Shown: positions 37,040 through 45,032 of the stretch, piece after piece
How the letters are laid out: every line of letters starts with the position of its first letter
How positions within the stretch are numbered: the stretch's first letter is position 1
DNA from: Caulobacteraceae bacterium UBA3198
GTDB taxonomy: Bacteria > Pseudomonadota > Alphaproteobacteria > Caulobacterales > Caulobacteraceae
DNA length: 64,000 nt
Assembly (NCBI GenBank): GCA_002363865.1
Contig: DEWY01000013.1
Span: 124,001 to 188,000, forward strand
Reading direction: 5' to 3'
Translations under genes and position numbers: made by a program
The notes under the pieces: generated by a model
What the model saw: only the letters and a program-made list of their open reading frames with translations
What the model was told of the DNA's origin: nothing
Database searches by the model: none

Positions 37040-38484
37040 TGGCGCGGAAGTCCTCTGACAAGCCCAAGGCGCCGGCCAAGGCCGCACCTCGGGCCGCTGA
37101 AAGCGTCAGCGAGGCCATGGGCCAGAAGATCGAGCGGGCCTTTGACCCCCTGGCCAGCGCCCTCAAGCGCGCCGCCCTCAAGCGGGCCGACAAGGCCAGC
37201 CGCGCGCTCGAGAGCTCACCGACGACGCCGTCCAAGCCGGCCAAGGGCGCCCTGCCGGTGTCGCCCCTGGTCGTGCCGTTTCCGACCATGCCGCCGGTGG
37301 CCGGCGTCCGTCTGGCGGTCGGCCGGGCCGGATTCTACAAGCATGAGCGCGACGACCTGCTGCTGGTGAGCTTCGATCCCGGGACCACGGCGGCCGGGGT
37401 CTTCACCCGGCACAAGGTCGGTTCCGCCCCCGTGGACTGGTGCCAAAAGCAGTTGGCGGCCACCAAGGGGACCGAGGCTCGGGCCCTCGTGGTGAACGCC
37501 GGCTGCGCCAACGCCTTTACCGGCAAGCCGGGGGGCGACGCCGCCCGACGTGTGGCGTCTGCGGTGGCCAAGCGGTTCGACTGCCGCCAGCGCGACGTGA
37601 TGCTGGCGTCGACCGGGGTCATCGGCGTGCTGCTGGACGACGCCAAGATCACCCAGCGCCTGCCTGAGGTGGAGCAGAAGCTGTCGGGCGACGGCTGGGC
37701 CGCCGCAGCCGGCGCGATCATGACCACCGACACCTTCCCCAAGGGCGCCACCGCCCAGGCGATGATCGACGGGACGCCGGTGCGAATTTCCGGCATCTGC
37801 AAGGGCTCGGGCATGATCGCCCCGGACATGGCGACCATGCTGGCCTTCGTGGCCACCGATGCGGCCATCTCCGCCCCGGCCCTGCAGAGCCTGGTGAACC
37901 TCTATGTCCGCACCACTTTCAATTGCGTGACGGTGGATGGGGACACCTCGACCAACGACACCCTGCTGCTGTTCGCCACCGGCCAGTCCGGCGCGCCGAA
38001 GATCACCCGGGCCGGCGACAAGCGCCTGGCTGACTTCCGTGAGAAGCTGGAGGCGGTGCTGCTGGATCTCGCCCAGCAGCTGGTGCGCGACGGAGAAGGA
38101 GCCACCAAGTTCGTCAAGATCACCGTGGCTGGGGCCGAGAACCCGGTTTCGGCCCGAAAGATCGCCCGCTCCGTCGCCGAGAGCCCGCTGGTCAAGACCG
38201 CCTTCGCCGGCGAGGACGCCAACTGGGGCCGGATCGTCATGGCGGTGGGCAAGGCCGACGAGCCGGTGAACCGCGATGAGCTGTCGGTGCGCTTCGGTGA
38301 GCACTGGGCGGCCCAGGACGGCCTGATCGCACCCACCTATGACGAGGCGAAGATGAGCGCCTACATGAAGCGTCAGGAGCTGGAGGTCTTCATCGATGTG
38401 GGCGTTGGCAAGGCCAGCGCCAGCGTCTGGACCTGCGACCTGACCAAGCAGTACATCGCCATCAACGGCGACTACCGCTCCTGA
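37039..38484 (+). CDS. argJ: Bifunctional ornithine acetyltransferase/N-acetylglutamate synthase with N-terminal extension
   Basis: ArgJ (481 aa) recycles the acetyl group in arginine synthesis, moving it from N-acetylornithine to glutamate, and may also use acetyl-CoA. The precursor self-cleaves before the Thr in APDMATMLAFVATDA, which becomes the nucleophile. VVNAGCANAFTGKPG, TTDTFPKGA and NWGRIVMAVGKA are further family blocks, and the C terminus CDLTKQYIAINGDYRS is exact. The usual ArgJ start (LPVSPLVVPFPTMPPVAGV) lies at about residue 72. Before it is a Lys/Ala/Pro-rich stretch with a helical patch (ALKRAALKRADKASRAL). ATG 37039 overlaps the upstream stop by one base. It is convergent with the phytochrome gene. 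Confidence 0.94.
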   Translation: MARKSSDKPKAPAKAAPRAAESVSEAMGQKIERAFDPLASALKRAALKRADKASRALESSPTTPSKPAKGALPVSPLVVPFPTMPPVAGVRLAVGRAGFYKHERDDLLLVSFDPGTTAAGVFTRHKVGSAPVDWCQKQLAATKGTEARALVVNAGCANAFTGKPGGDAARRVASAVAKRFDCRQRDVMLASTGVIGVLLDDAKITQRLPEVEQKLSGDGWAAAAGAIMTTDTFPKGATAQAMIDGTPVRISGICKGSGMIAPDMATMLAFVATDAAISAPALQSLVNLYVRTTFNCVTVDGDTSTNDTLLLFATGQSGAPKITRAGDKRLADFREKLEAVLLDLAQQLVRDGEGATKFVKITVAGAENPVSARKIARSVAESPLVKTAFAGEDANWGRIVMAVGKADEPVNRDELSVRFGEHWAAQDGLIAPTYDEAKMSAYMKRQELEVFIDVGVGKASASVWTCDLTKQYIAINGDYRS

Positions 38485-38488
38485 CCGG

Positions 38489-41164
38489 TCACGGACGTCG
38501 GGTCAGAGCCTCACGCAGGGCCGCTTCCGAATAGGGCTTGCTGATGATGGGGACCCCCGACAGGTGGTCGGGCAGATCGGCCTGATCGCCGAACCCGGTG
38601 CCGAAGGCGAAGGGGATGCCCTCAGCCTTGAGGCGGTCAGCCACCGGCAGGCTGGTCTCTTCGCCCAGATTGAGGTCCAGGAAGGCGAAGTCCGGTCTGG
38701 CCGCCTCGATGGCCTCCAGGGCCGAGGCGACGGTGGAGGCCAGACTGACCTGACCGGCGCCAAGCTTCTGCAGCACCCCCTCCAGGTCGAGGGCGATGAT
38801 GATGTTGTCCTCCACCACCAGTACATGTCTAGGCCCGGCCCGCCGCGGCTCAGGGGCCTGCGCAGCCGTCGCCCCGCTGGGCGCAGGCGCGGCCTCCACC
38901 ACGAACCGTCCGGGCACGCGCAAGGCCACCTGCAGGCCCTGCGGGTCGAAGACGACACGGGCTTCGCCCCCGAGTTCGTGGGGGATCGAGCGTTCGATGA
39001 TGGTCGAGCCAAAGCCCCGTCGTGAAGGCGCCTGGACCGTGGGCCCACCCTCCTCGCGCCAGTCGAGCTCCAGGGCGCTCGAGGCGTCGGTCCGCCAGCG
39101 CACATGGACCTGGCCGCGGCGGTCGCACAGGGCGCCGTACTTGGCCGAATTGGTCACCAGTTCGTGGACGACCAGGGACAGGGTCGAGAACGCCTGGGGT
39201 TCGATCAGCACCTCTGGCCCCGTCAGGATCATCCGGTCGGCCTTGGCCGCCAGATAGGCCTCGGCCTCTCCACGGATCAGCTTGCGCAGGGCGCCGGGCC
39301 CCCAGTGCTGCTGGGTGATCTGGTCGTGGGCCCGGGCCAGGGCCTGGACCCGTCCGGAAACCACCTCGAAGAACTGCTGGACGTCGGTCGCGCCGTCCCG
39401 GCTCTGGGAGATCAGGCCACGGATCAGGCCCAGGATGTTGCGGACCCGGTGGTTCAGCTCGGCGATCAGCACCTCCTGCCGGTGCTGCGCCTTGCCACGC
39501 TCGACATTGGCCAGATCGGTCAAGCGCATGACCACTTCCAGCAGGGTCAGGCGCAGGCTCTCCACCGCCGCCAGCTCAGAGGCCGACCAGGGACGCGACT
39601 GACCGCGCACGGTCTCCTTCCAGGCCTCGAAGCTCTGGCGGGGGGTGAGGCGGGCGCCCAGCGGGCCGACGGTGACGGCCTTGTTGGGGTCCCCGGCCCA
39701 GGCGATCTCGCGCACCACCTCGGCCCGCTGGAAGATCAGATAGTCCCCAGGCTCCCGCGAGAGGGGGACGGCGATGACGCCGGCCGCTTCACGCCAGTCT
39801 TCGGCCTCGGGCAGGTGAGCGCTGAGATGGTGGGTGTGGAAGACGCCCGTCGCGCCCCTGCCATCGAGAAAACTCACCAGACCCTGCAGCCGGTCGGGGG
39901 CCAGGCCCACCCCGTGGGTCGCCGTCTGGCCACCCATATGCAGGGTGACGCCTTCGCAATTGGCCAGGGCGCACAGCTCCCCAAAATAGGGGGTGAGGCT
40001 TTCCGGGCCTGACGCCGTGGCGACGGAACCGACCAGGCGATCATGCAGGTTGTGAGCCCGTTCCACATGGTGGGCGTCCATCTCCTGTTCGCGGCTCTCC
40101 AGCATGTAGGAGAAGATCTGCCCGAACAGCTCGGCCGCCGTCCGCCGCTCATAGGAGACGTGGTGCGGCCCGTAGTGGTGGCAGGCGAACAGGCCCCAGA
40201 GCTTGCCGTGGCGCAGGATCGAGATGGAGAGGGATGCGCCTACCCCCATGTTGCGCAGATACTCGATGTGGATGGGCGAGACCGCCCGCAGCATTGACAT
40301 GGACAGGTCCAGCGGGCCGCCGCTGGGGCCGATCGCCGGCCGGACCGCAGGAGTTTCGGCCTCGACATCAGCGATGATGCGCAGCCAGCTGCGCTCATAG
40401 AGGGCGCGGGCCTGCTGGGGGATGTCCGAGGCCGGATAGCGCTGGCCGAGGAAGGATCCAATCCCTGGCCGCACGGATTCAGCGATGACTTCGCCGGCCC
40501 CGTCCGCATCGAAGCGATAGACCATCACCCGGTCGAACGCGGTCAGGGCCCGGACCTGGCGGGAGGCCTCGTGGACGATGTCCTCGATGGTTTTCCGCTC
40601 GGCGACCCGGTTGGCCATGGAGCGGACCGCTGAGGCCGCCTCCAGGGAGGAGTCGGTCCGGCTGGATTCGGCCTCGATGACCAGCAGATCGCCGGAGTAA
40701 TGCACCGCGACGTCGAAGGGCTCGCCGCCGGCCCGCAGTGGCAGGTTGAAGACCCGCTCGATGGAGTCAGCGCCGCGCATGATCTGCAGCCGGCCGCGAA
40801 TCTCGTGAATGGCGTGGCCGTCGAGCACCTCGGTGAGCGACCGGCCGATCAGGTCCTCGGCGGGATGGCCGAGGAAAGCCCGCGCATTGTCTGAAGCATG
40901 GGCGACCATCCACTGTCCGGTGACCGCCAGCAGGAAGCCAAAGGGCTGGATATGGCCCAGCAGATGAATGGGCTCACGATCGCAATTTGTCAGGTCGACG
41001 TCGGACAAGGCCGCGAACTCGATCTCATTTCCTGGGGGGCGGGAGAGACGCGAGGGCGGGCTGGCGTCGGCGGGGAGCTTCACTGGCCATGCAATAGCAT
41101 AGCGGACTGGGAGTCTGTCGGGTAGCGGACCATTGTGAACGATTGCTGTGGCCAGCCGCCGCAT
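38489..41164 (-). CDS. Bacteriophytochrome hybrid kinase (PAS-GAF-PHY-HWE-REC)
   Basis: This is a red/far-red photoreceptor kinase of 891 aa. Cys61 in TNCDREPIHLLG is the expected biliverdin attachment site, ahead of the PAS domain. The GAF domain (about 195-360) has YRFDADGAGEVIAES and RYPASDIPQQAR (Asp247-Ile-Pro) next to the pyrrole water. The PHY tongue shows PRQSF (508-512). The output is an HWE kinase (His572 in ELNHRVRNILGLI, HELVTNSAKYGAL, DWREEGG) followed by a receiver with Asp830. The last visible position differs from the common IQPHG motif: IQPFG. It begins eight bases after the heme oxygenase gene, so receptor and chromophore enzyme are co-expressed. The first 45 residues are low in similarity, so the true start may be later. 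Confidence 0.93.
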   Translation of the reverse strand: MRRLATAIVHNGPLPDRLPVRYAIAWPVKLPADASPPSRLSRPPGNEIEFAALSDVDLTNCDREPIHLLGHIQPFGFLLAVTGQWMVAHASDNARAFLGHPAEDLIGRSLTEVLDGHAIHEIRGRLQIMRGADSIERVFNLPLRAGGEPFDVAVHYSGDLLVIEAESSRTDSSLEAASAVRSMANRVAERKTIEDIVHEASRQVRALTAFDRVMVYRFDADGAGEVIAESVRPGIGSFLGQRYPASDIPQQARALYERSWLRIIADVEAETPAVRPAIGPSGGPLDLSMSMLRAVSPIHIEYLRNMGVGASLSISILRHGKLWGLFACHHYGPHHVSYERRTAAELFGQIFSYMLESREQEMDAHHVERAHNLHDRLVGSVATASGPESLTPYFGELCALANCEGVTLHMGGQTATHGVGLAPDRLQGLVSFLDGRGATGVFHTHHLSAHLPEAEDWREAAGVIAVPLSREPGDYLIFQRAEVVREIAWAGDPNKAVTVGPLGARLTPRQSFEAWKETVRGQSRPWSASELAAVESLRLTLLEVVMRLTDLANVERGKAQHRQEVLIAELNHRVRNILGLIRGLISQSRDGATDVQQFFEVVSGRVQALARAHDQITQQHWGPGALRKLIRGEAEAYLAAKADRMILTGPEVLIEPQAFSTLSLVVHELVTNSAKYGALCDRRGQVHVRWRTDASSALELDWREEGGPTVQAPSRRGFGSTIIERSIPHELGGEARVVFDPQGLQVALRVPGRFVVEAAPAPSGATAAQAPEPRRAGPRHVLVVEDNIIIALDLEGVLQKLGAGQVSLASTVASALEAIEAARPDFAFLDLNLGEETSLPVADRLKAEGIPFAFGTGFGDQADLPDHLSGVPIISKPYSEAALREALTRRP

Positions 41165-41172
41165 GCCAGCGG

Positions 41173-41727
41173 CTACCGGGCGGGTGAGGTCTCGATCTTG
41201 AACGCCATCTCGAAAGCCCTGAACACCTGGCGAGCGCCCTCGACGGCGGCGTCGGTTTGGGCCTCGCTCATGACCTGACCGTCGAGCCAGTCCAGGAAGC
41301 TGCGCCAGAAGGGCTGGCCGGCCCCATGGGCGAGATAGGCGTCTGGCGCCTGCGGTTGGGACGCAGCGAGCCGGCGGCGCAGAACCGCGCCTCCCAGTCG
41401 CGACCCCTCGAGGACGTACAGGGCGCCGAGACGCGTGGCGCGGTCGGGGAGCGCGAGGGGGATTGCGGCCTGGGGCGGCGGGGCGAGGCCCAAGGCCGCC
41501 AGATCCGCCGTGAGGGCCGCCGTGCGGCGCCGCTGCGCCCAGGCGGGCGGGAGATCTTCCGGCGGGGCGGAGTCCAGGGCGGCCTCGACGCCAGGCAGAA
41601 CCGCGGCGTGCGCCCGGAGAAAGGCCTCATAGTCAGAGGGGTTGGTGAAGTCGAAGGCGCCGCCGAGCTGGTCGACGCGATCGTGGTCCTGGCGGGTCGC
41701 CGCACGCAGGGTGGTTCGAAGGGTCAT
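41173..41727 (-). CDS. bphO: Biliverdin-producing heme oxygenase (BphO type)
   Basis: This is a heme oxygenase of 184 aa that opens heme to biliverdin, iron and CO. The proximal His is in LRAATRQDHDRVDQLGG, and the distal helix Gly pattern is in GALYVLEGSRLGGAVL. It starts the operon whose second gene is the bacteriophytochrome, so its product is the chromophore of that receptor. Compared with HemO-type iron-acquisition enzymes, no heme uptake genes are nearby. Start ATG 41725-41727; the 84 bases upstream contain a hairpin terminator of the preceding helicase gene. Confidence 0.92.
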   Translation of the reverse strand: MTLRTTLRAATRQDHDRVDQLGGAFDFTNPSDYEAFLRAHAAVLPGVEAALDSAPPEDLPPAWAQRRRTAALTADLAALGLAPPPQAAIPLALPDRATRLGALYVLEGSRLGGAVLRRRLAASQPQAPDAYLAHGAGQPFWRSFLDWLDGQVMSEAQTDAAVEGARQVFRAFEMAFKIETSPAR

Positions 41728-41765
41728 GCGGTCGTCTGGAGTCCTGTCGATGCCAAGGCCCAGCG

Positions 41766-41794
41766 CGCGGGCGGCGAATGGGTCGCCGCCCGCG
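41766..41794 (-). terminator. GC-rich hairpin after the DEAD-box helicase gene
   Basis: CGCGGGCGGCGA (41766-41777) pairs perfectly with TCGCCGCCCGCG (41783-41794) around a 5-nt loop, 18 bases after the helicase stop on the minus strand. There is no T-run, so it may be a weak terminator or an mRNA 3'-end stabiliser. Confidence 0.5.
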
Positions 41795-41811
41795 GTGAGA
41801 TTTGCGCCGAT

Positions 41812-43239
41812 TTAGTCGATCGGGCTCCAGGCCTTGGCCGCGCCTTCGCGCTTGGGGCCGCGGAAGCGATCGCCACCGCGGCCGCCGGCGCTGGCCTTGG
41901 CGCCCTGGGCCGCCGGCTTGGCGCCGTCACGACGGGGCTGACCGCCGCCGCGACCTTCACCGCCGCCACGGTTCTGGTCGGGACGCCGGCCGCGGGTCTG
42001 GCGCAGGGCGGCCGGCACGTCGTTGCGCGGATCGCGCGAGCGACCCGAGGGCAGACGGGGCTCTTCCGGCGTGACCTCGGCGATGGCCTTGGTCATCAGG
42101 GCCAGGCCCTTGTCGTTGCGGCGATCGAAGGACGGGATGGTCTGGCGCGTCACCTTCTGGATGTCGCGCAGCAGGTTGCGTTCGTCATCGGCGCAGAACG
42201 CGATGGCCGAGCCGTCGGCGCCGGCCCGGGCGGTCCGCCCGATCCGGTGCACATAGGCCTCCGGCACGTTGGGCAGCTCGTACTGCACCACGTGGCTGAC
42301 GGCGTCGACATCAATGCCGCGGGCGGCGATGTCGGTGGCCACCAGGGCGCGGATCTTGCCGGCCTTGAAGTCGGCGAGCGCGCGTTCACGCTGGCCCTGG
42401 CTCTTGTCGCCGTGGATGGCCGAGGCTTCCACGCCGCCCTGTTCCAGGCTCTTGGCCACCCGGTCGGCGCCGCGCTTGGTGCGGGTGAAGACGATGACGC
42501 GCTTGAAGTCCTTCTCGGCGAACAGCTCGGCCAGCAGGGCGCGCTTGCGGGTCTGTTCGACGAACAGGACCTTCTGGCTGATGCGCTCGACGGTGGTCGC
42601 CTGCGGGGTGACCGAGACCTTCAGCGGATCCTTCAGCAGTTCGCCGGCCAGCTTGCCGATCTCCGTCGGCATGGTGGCCGAGAAGAACAGGTTCTGCCGC
42701 TGGGCGGGGATGTGCTTCACGATGCGACGGATGGGGACGATGAAGCCCATGTCCAGCATCTGGTCAGCCTCGTCGAGGACGAAGGTTTCGACGCCCTGCA
42801 GGGTGACGGTCTTCTCGCCCAGATGGTCGATCAGGCGGCCCGGGGTGGCCACCAGGACGTCGACGCCCGGCGCCATGGCGCGCATCTGGCCGCCATACTT
42901 CACGCCGCCGAAGATCACGGTGACGGTCAGGCCCAGGTGCTGACCATAGGTGCGGAAGCTCTCGGCGATCTGGGTGGCCAGTTCGCGGGTCGGCGACAGG
43001 ACCAGCACCCGGCAGCCGCGACGGGGCGCCGGCTTGGGATCGGCCGCCAAGCGGTGAAGGATCGGCAGGGCGAAGGCGGCGGTCTTGCCGGTGCCGGTCT
43101 GGGCGATGCCCAGGATGTCACGGCCGGAGAGCACGCCCGGAATGGCCTTGGCCTGGATCGGGGTCGGGGTCTCATAGCCTTGGTCGGCCAGGGCCTTCAG
43201 AAGAGGTTTAGCCAGGCCGAGTTCAGAAAATTGGGTCAA
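41812..43239 (-). CDS. DEAD-box ATP-dependent RNA helicase (RhlE-like)
   Basis: This is an RNA helicase of 475 aa for ribosome assembly or RNA decay. It has the Q motif (FSELGLAKPLLKALADQGYETPTPIQAKAIP), Walker A AQTGTGKTAAF, PTRELATQI, DEAD in FVLDEADQMLDMGF, SAT in FFSATMP, and the C-terminal motifs VIVFTRTKRGADR, ARGIDVDAVSHVVQYELP and HRIGRTARAG. A basic Gly/Arg-rich tail (about residue 400 on) suits RNA binding. Cold-inducible RhlE homologues in Caulobacter have long leaders, and about 310 non-coding bases precede this gene too. Confidence 0.94.
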   Translation of the reverse strand: MTQFSELGLAKPLLKALADQGYETPTPIQAKAIPGVLSGRDILGIAQTGTGKTAAFALPILHRLAADPKPAPRRGCRVLVLSPTRELATQIAESFRTYGQHLGLTVTVIFGGVKYGGQMRAMAPGVDVLVATPGRLIDHLGEKTVTLQGVETFVLDEADQMLDMGFIVPIRRIVKHIPAQRQNLFFSATMPTEIGKLAGELLKDPLKVSVTPQATTVERISQKVLFVEQTRKRALLAELFAEKDFKRVIVFTRTKRGADRVAKSLEQGGVEASAIHGDKSQGQRERALADFKAGKIRALVATDIAARGIDVDAVSHVVQYELPNVPEAYVHRIGRTARAGADGSAIAFCADDERNLLRDIQKVTRQTIPSFDRRNDKGLALMTKAIAEVTPEEPRLPSGRSRDPRNDVPAALRQTRGRRPDQNRGGGEGRGGGQPRRDGAKPAAQGAKASAGGRGGDRFRGPKREGAAKAWSPID

Positions 43240-43551
43240 GTGACTTACAGTCTTTCGGAGTGCGCCGAACGCGGCCGCTTGCTCTGCAAGGGTCGCTGGA
43301 CGCGGGTCAGTTTGGGGAAAGCCCCCGCGTGGCGGGGCGATCTATGCGATCTCTTAGGGCGCTCAACAGGCCGAACCCCCGTTTCAGGAGGCCCTCACGC
43401 GGGCTGGAGCACCGATAGCGCCAATCAGGGCGCAACGCACACATCGGCTTTCGCAGGTGCGAAGTCAACCCAAAGGCGTCGGAGACCGCTTAGGGCCCGC
43501 CGATTGCTCAGTCCTGTTGCATTCTAGGCCCAGGGCGGGAATGGAGAGGGC
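43240..43551. other. 312-base divergent intergenic region (helicase leader and mutT promoter)
   Basis: No gene is supported here. It holds a small GC hairpin, CCCCGC (43323-43328)/GCGGGG (43332-43337), and a perfect GGAGAGGG ribosome-binding site just before mutT at the right end. The length on the helicase side is consistent with a regulated 5' leader, but I see no known riboswitch or cold-shock box. Confidence 0.4.
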
Positions 43552-43959
43552 ATGAGCGAGAAACCCCTGCTGCTGGTCGCCGCTGCGGCCCTCATCGATG
43601 TGGATGGCCGCGTGCTGATCTGCCAGCGCCCCGAGGGCAAGCAGCTGGCCGGCCTGTGGGAGTTTCCCGGCGGCAAGGTGGAGGCCGGCGAGACGCCGGA
43701 GGCCTGCCTGATCCGCGAGCTGGACGAGGAGCTGGGCATCCAGGTGACGAACGCCTGCCTGGCCCCCTTCGTCTTCGCCAGCCACGGTTATGAGTCCTTT
43801 CACCTGCTGATGCCACTCTACCTGTGCCGGCGCTGGAGCGGGTTCGTCACCGCGAAGGAACACAAGGCCCTCGCATGGGTGAAGCCAAACGAGCTCCGAA
43901 ACTACCCGATGCCGCCGGCCGACGCCCCGCTGGTGGCCTGGCTGCGCGACCTGGTCTGA
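43552..43959 (+). CDS. mutT: MutT-type Nudix hydrolase (8-oxo-dGTP pyrophosphatase)
   Basis: This Nudix enzyme (135 aa) removes oxidised GTP from the nucleotide pool and so prevents A-to-C transversions. The Nudix box is complete: GGKVEAGETPEACLIRELDEELGI, with the metal-binding R-E-x-x-E-E. LICQRPEGKQLAGLWEFPGG before it is typical of MutT, not of other Nudix groups. ATG 43552 follows GGAGAGGG. The last 85 bases overlap the reading frame of a Flp-type pilin on the same strand. Confidence 0.93.
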   Translation: MSEKPLLLVAAAALIDVDGRVLICQRPEGKQLAGLWEFPGGKVEAGETPEACLIRELDEELGIQVTNACLAPFVFASHGYESFHLLMPLYLCRRWSGFVTAKEHKALAWVKPNELRNYPMPPADAPLVAWLRDLV

Positions 43960-44108
43960 GGCGGTTCACCCGCAATGCGTCAGGCGCCACGGCCATCGAA
44001 TACGCCCTACTGGCCTCCCTGCTCGGCCTGGTGATCATCACCGCCGCCGGCGCCCTGCGCGCCCAGATCTACGAACTGCTGATCTCCGTCTCCGACGCCC
44101 TGGGCTGA
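43875..44108 (+). CDS. Flp/Fap-type (class IVb) pilin-like protein, start uncertain
   Basis: The segment RRFTRNASGATAIEYALLASLLGLVIITAAGALRAQIYELL carries the Flp pilin signature: prepilin peptidase cleavage after Gly, then A-T-A-I-E-Y and a hydrophobic helix. It should be processed by a CpaA/TadV-like peptidase and form Tad pili. The only ATG near is 43875, giving 77 aa and an unusually long 37-residue leader, and overlapping mutT by 85 bases. A CTG at 43956 overlapping the mutT stop (CTGA) would give a normal ten-residue leader. No tad assembly genes are in the window, so this looks like an isolated pilin copy. The family is sure; the start is not. Confidence 0.7.
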   Translation: MGEAKRAPKLPDAAGRRPAGGLAARPGLRRFTRNASGATAIEYALLASLLGLVIITAAGALRAQIYELLISVSDALG

Positions 44109-44117
44109 GGGGACGCC

Positions 44118-45032
44118 TCAATCCTCCTCCCGCGGTAACGGGTTCTCCTCGACGCCTAGCGCCTCGGCCAGGCGCATCTTGGCTGAGCCGCGCTTCAGGG
44201 GCTGCTGCTGGCTGGCGTGAGGCGCCCAGCCTGTGAGGGTGAGGATTTCGAAGGTGGCCGGGATGCGGCCGTCGGCCTCGCCGAACCGCTCCTGATAGAG
44301 TTCGAAGGTCCGGGCCAGCACCTGACGGGTCAGGGCCCTGGGGTGGCGATCGGCGAGCGCATTAGTCTCCCCCATCTGGCGCAGGTCGGCCATCAGCTTC
44401 AGCGGATGGGCGTAGCGCACGGTGACCCGGTCCACATCGGCCACCGGCAGGGCGAAGCCGGCCCGCTGCAACAGGCCCGCGGCGTCCGAGGCGTCGGCGA
44501 AGGGGGAGATGCGGCTGCCGGCCCCGCCGGTCAGCTCGGCCTCGGCGTCGATCAGCGAGCGGCGCAGCTCAAACAGGGTCGAGCCCCCCAGGAAGGCGCC
44601 GATGAACAGGCCGTCGGGCCGCAGCGCGCGCCGGATCTGGATGAGCGCGCCGACCACGTCATTGGTCCAGTGCAGGCTGAGCGTCGAGACCACCAGGTCG
44701 AGGCTGGCGGGCGCAAAGGGCAGGCGCTCCTCATCGACGGCGACCCGCGGTCCGGGGCGGCCAGCCAGCATGGCGGCGGAATAGTCCGCCTCGATCACCG
44801 CGCCGATGCGCGGACGGGCGTCGCTTTGAGCCAAAGCCTCGGCGAAGGCGCCCCGCCGCGCCGAAAGATCGACGGCCGTGGGGAAGTCGCGCATGATCGC
44901 TTCCAGCCGTTCCACGGCGTCCTGGCTGGCGCGGCGGTGGAGGAAATCGGCCTGGTGGAAGCCCGGAGCCGCGCGGGTCAGGCGCCGGCGCACCAGGGCG
45001 CGGTCGAAGAGTCTGGGGGGAGCAGGTGACAT
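44118..45032 (-). CDS. SAM-dependent methyltransferase (BioC/NDUFAF5-like)
   Basis: This is a 304-aa class I methyltransferase. Its N-terminal FDRALVRRRLTRAAPGFHQADFLHRRASQDAVERLEAI is the pattern found in BioC-like and NDUFAF5-type proteins. RLPFAPASLDLVVSTLSLHWTNDVVGALIQIRRALRPDGLFIGAFLGGSTLFELR is the substrate-side motif region. Usual roles are malonyl-ACP methylation in biotin synthesis or arginine hydroxylation in complex I assembly; the sequence alone does not decide. The chosen ATG (45030-45032) shares two bases with the ATG of the divergent comF gene. It ends ten bases after the convergent pilin stop. Confidence 0.83.
   Translation of the reverse strand: MSPAPPRLFDRALVRRRLTRAAPGFHQADFLHRRASQDAVERLEAIMRDFPTAVDLSARRGAFAEALAQSDARPRIGAVIEADYSAAMLAGRPGPRVAVDEERLPFAPASLDLVVSTLSLHWTNDVVGALIQIRRALRPDGLFIGAFLGGSTLFELRRSLIDAEAELTGGAGSRISPFADASDAAGLLQRAGFALPVADVDRVTVRYAHPLKLMADLRQMGETNALADRHPRALTRQVLARTFELYQERFGEADGRIPATFEILTLTGWAPHASQQQPLKRGSAKMRLAEALGVEENPLPREED

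Noticed and set aside
41257..43527. A 756-codon plus-strand frame opposite the heme oxygenase and helicase genes
   Set aside because: Both minus-strand genes have complete motifs; the antisense translation is repetitive and has no domain.
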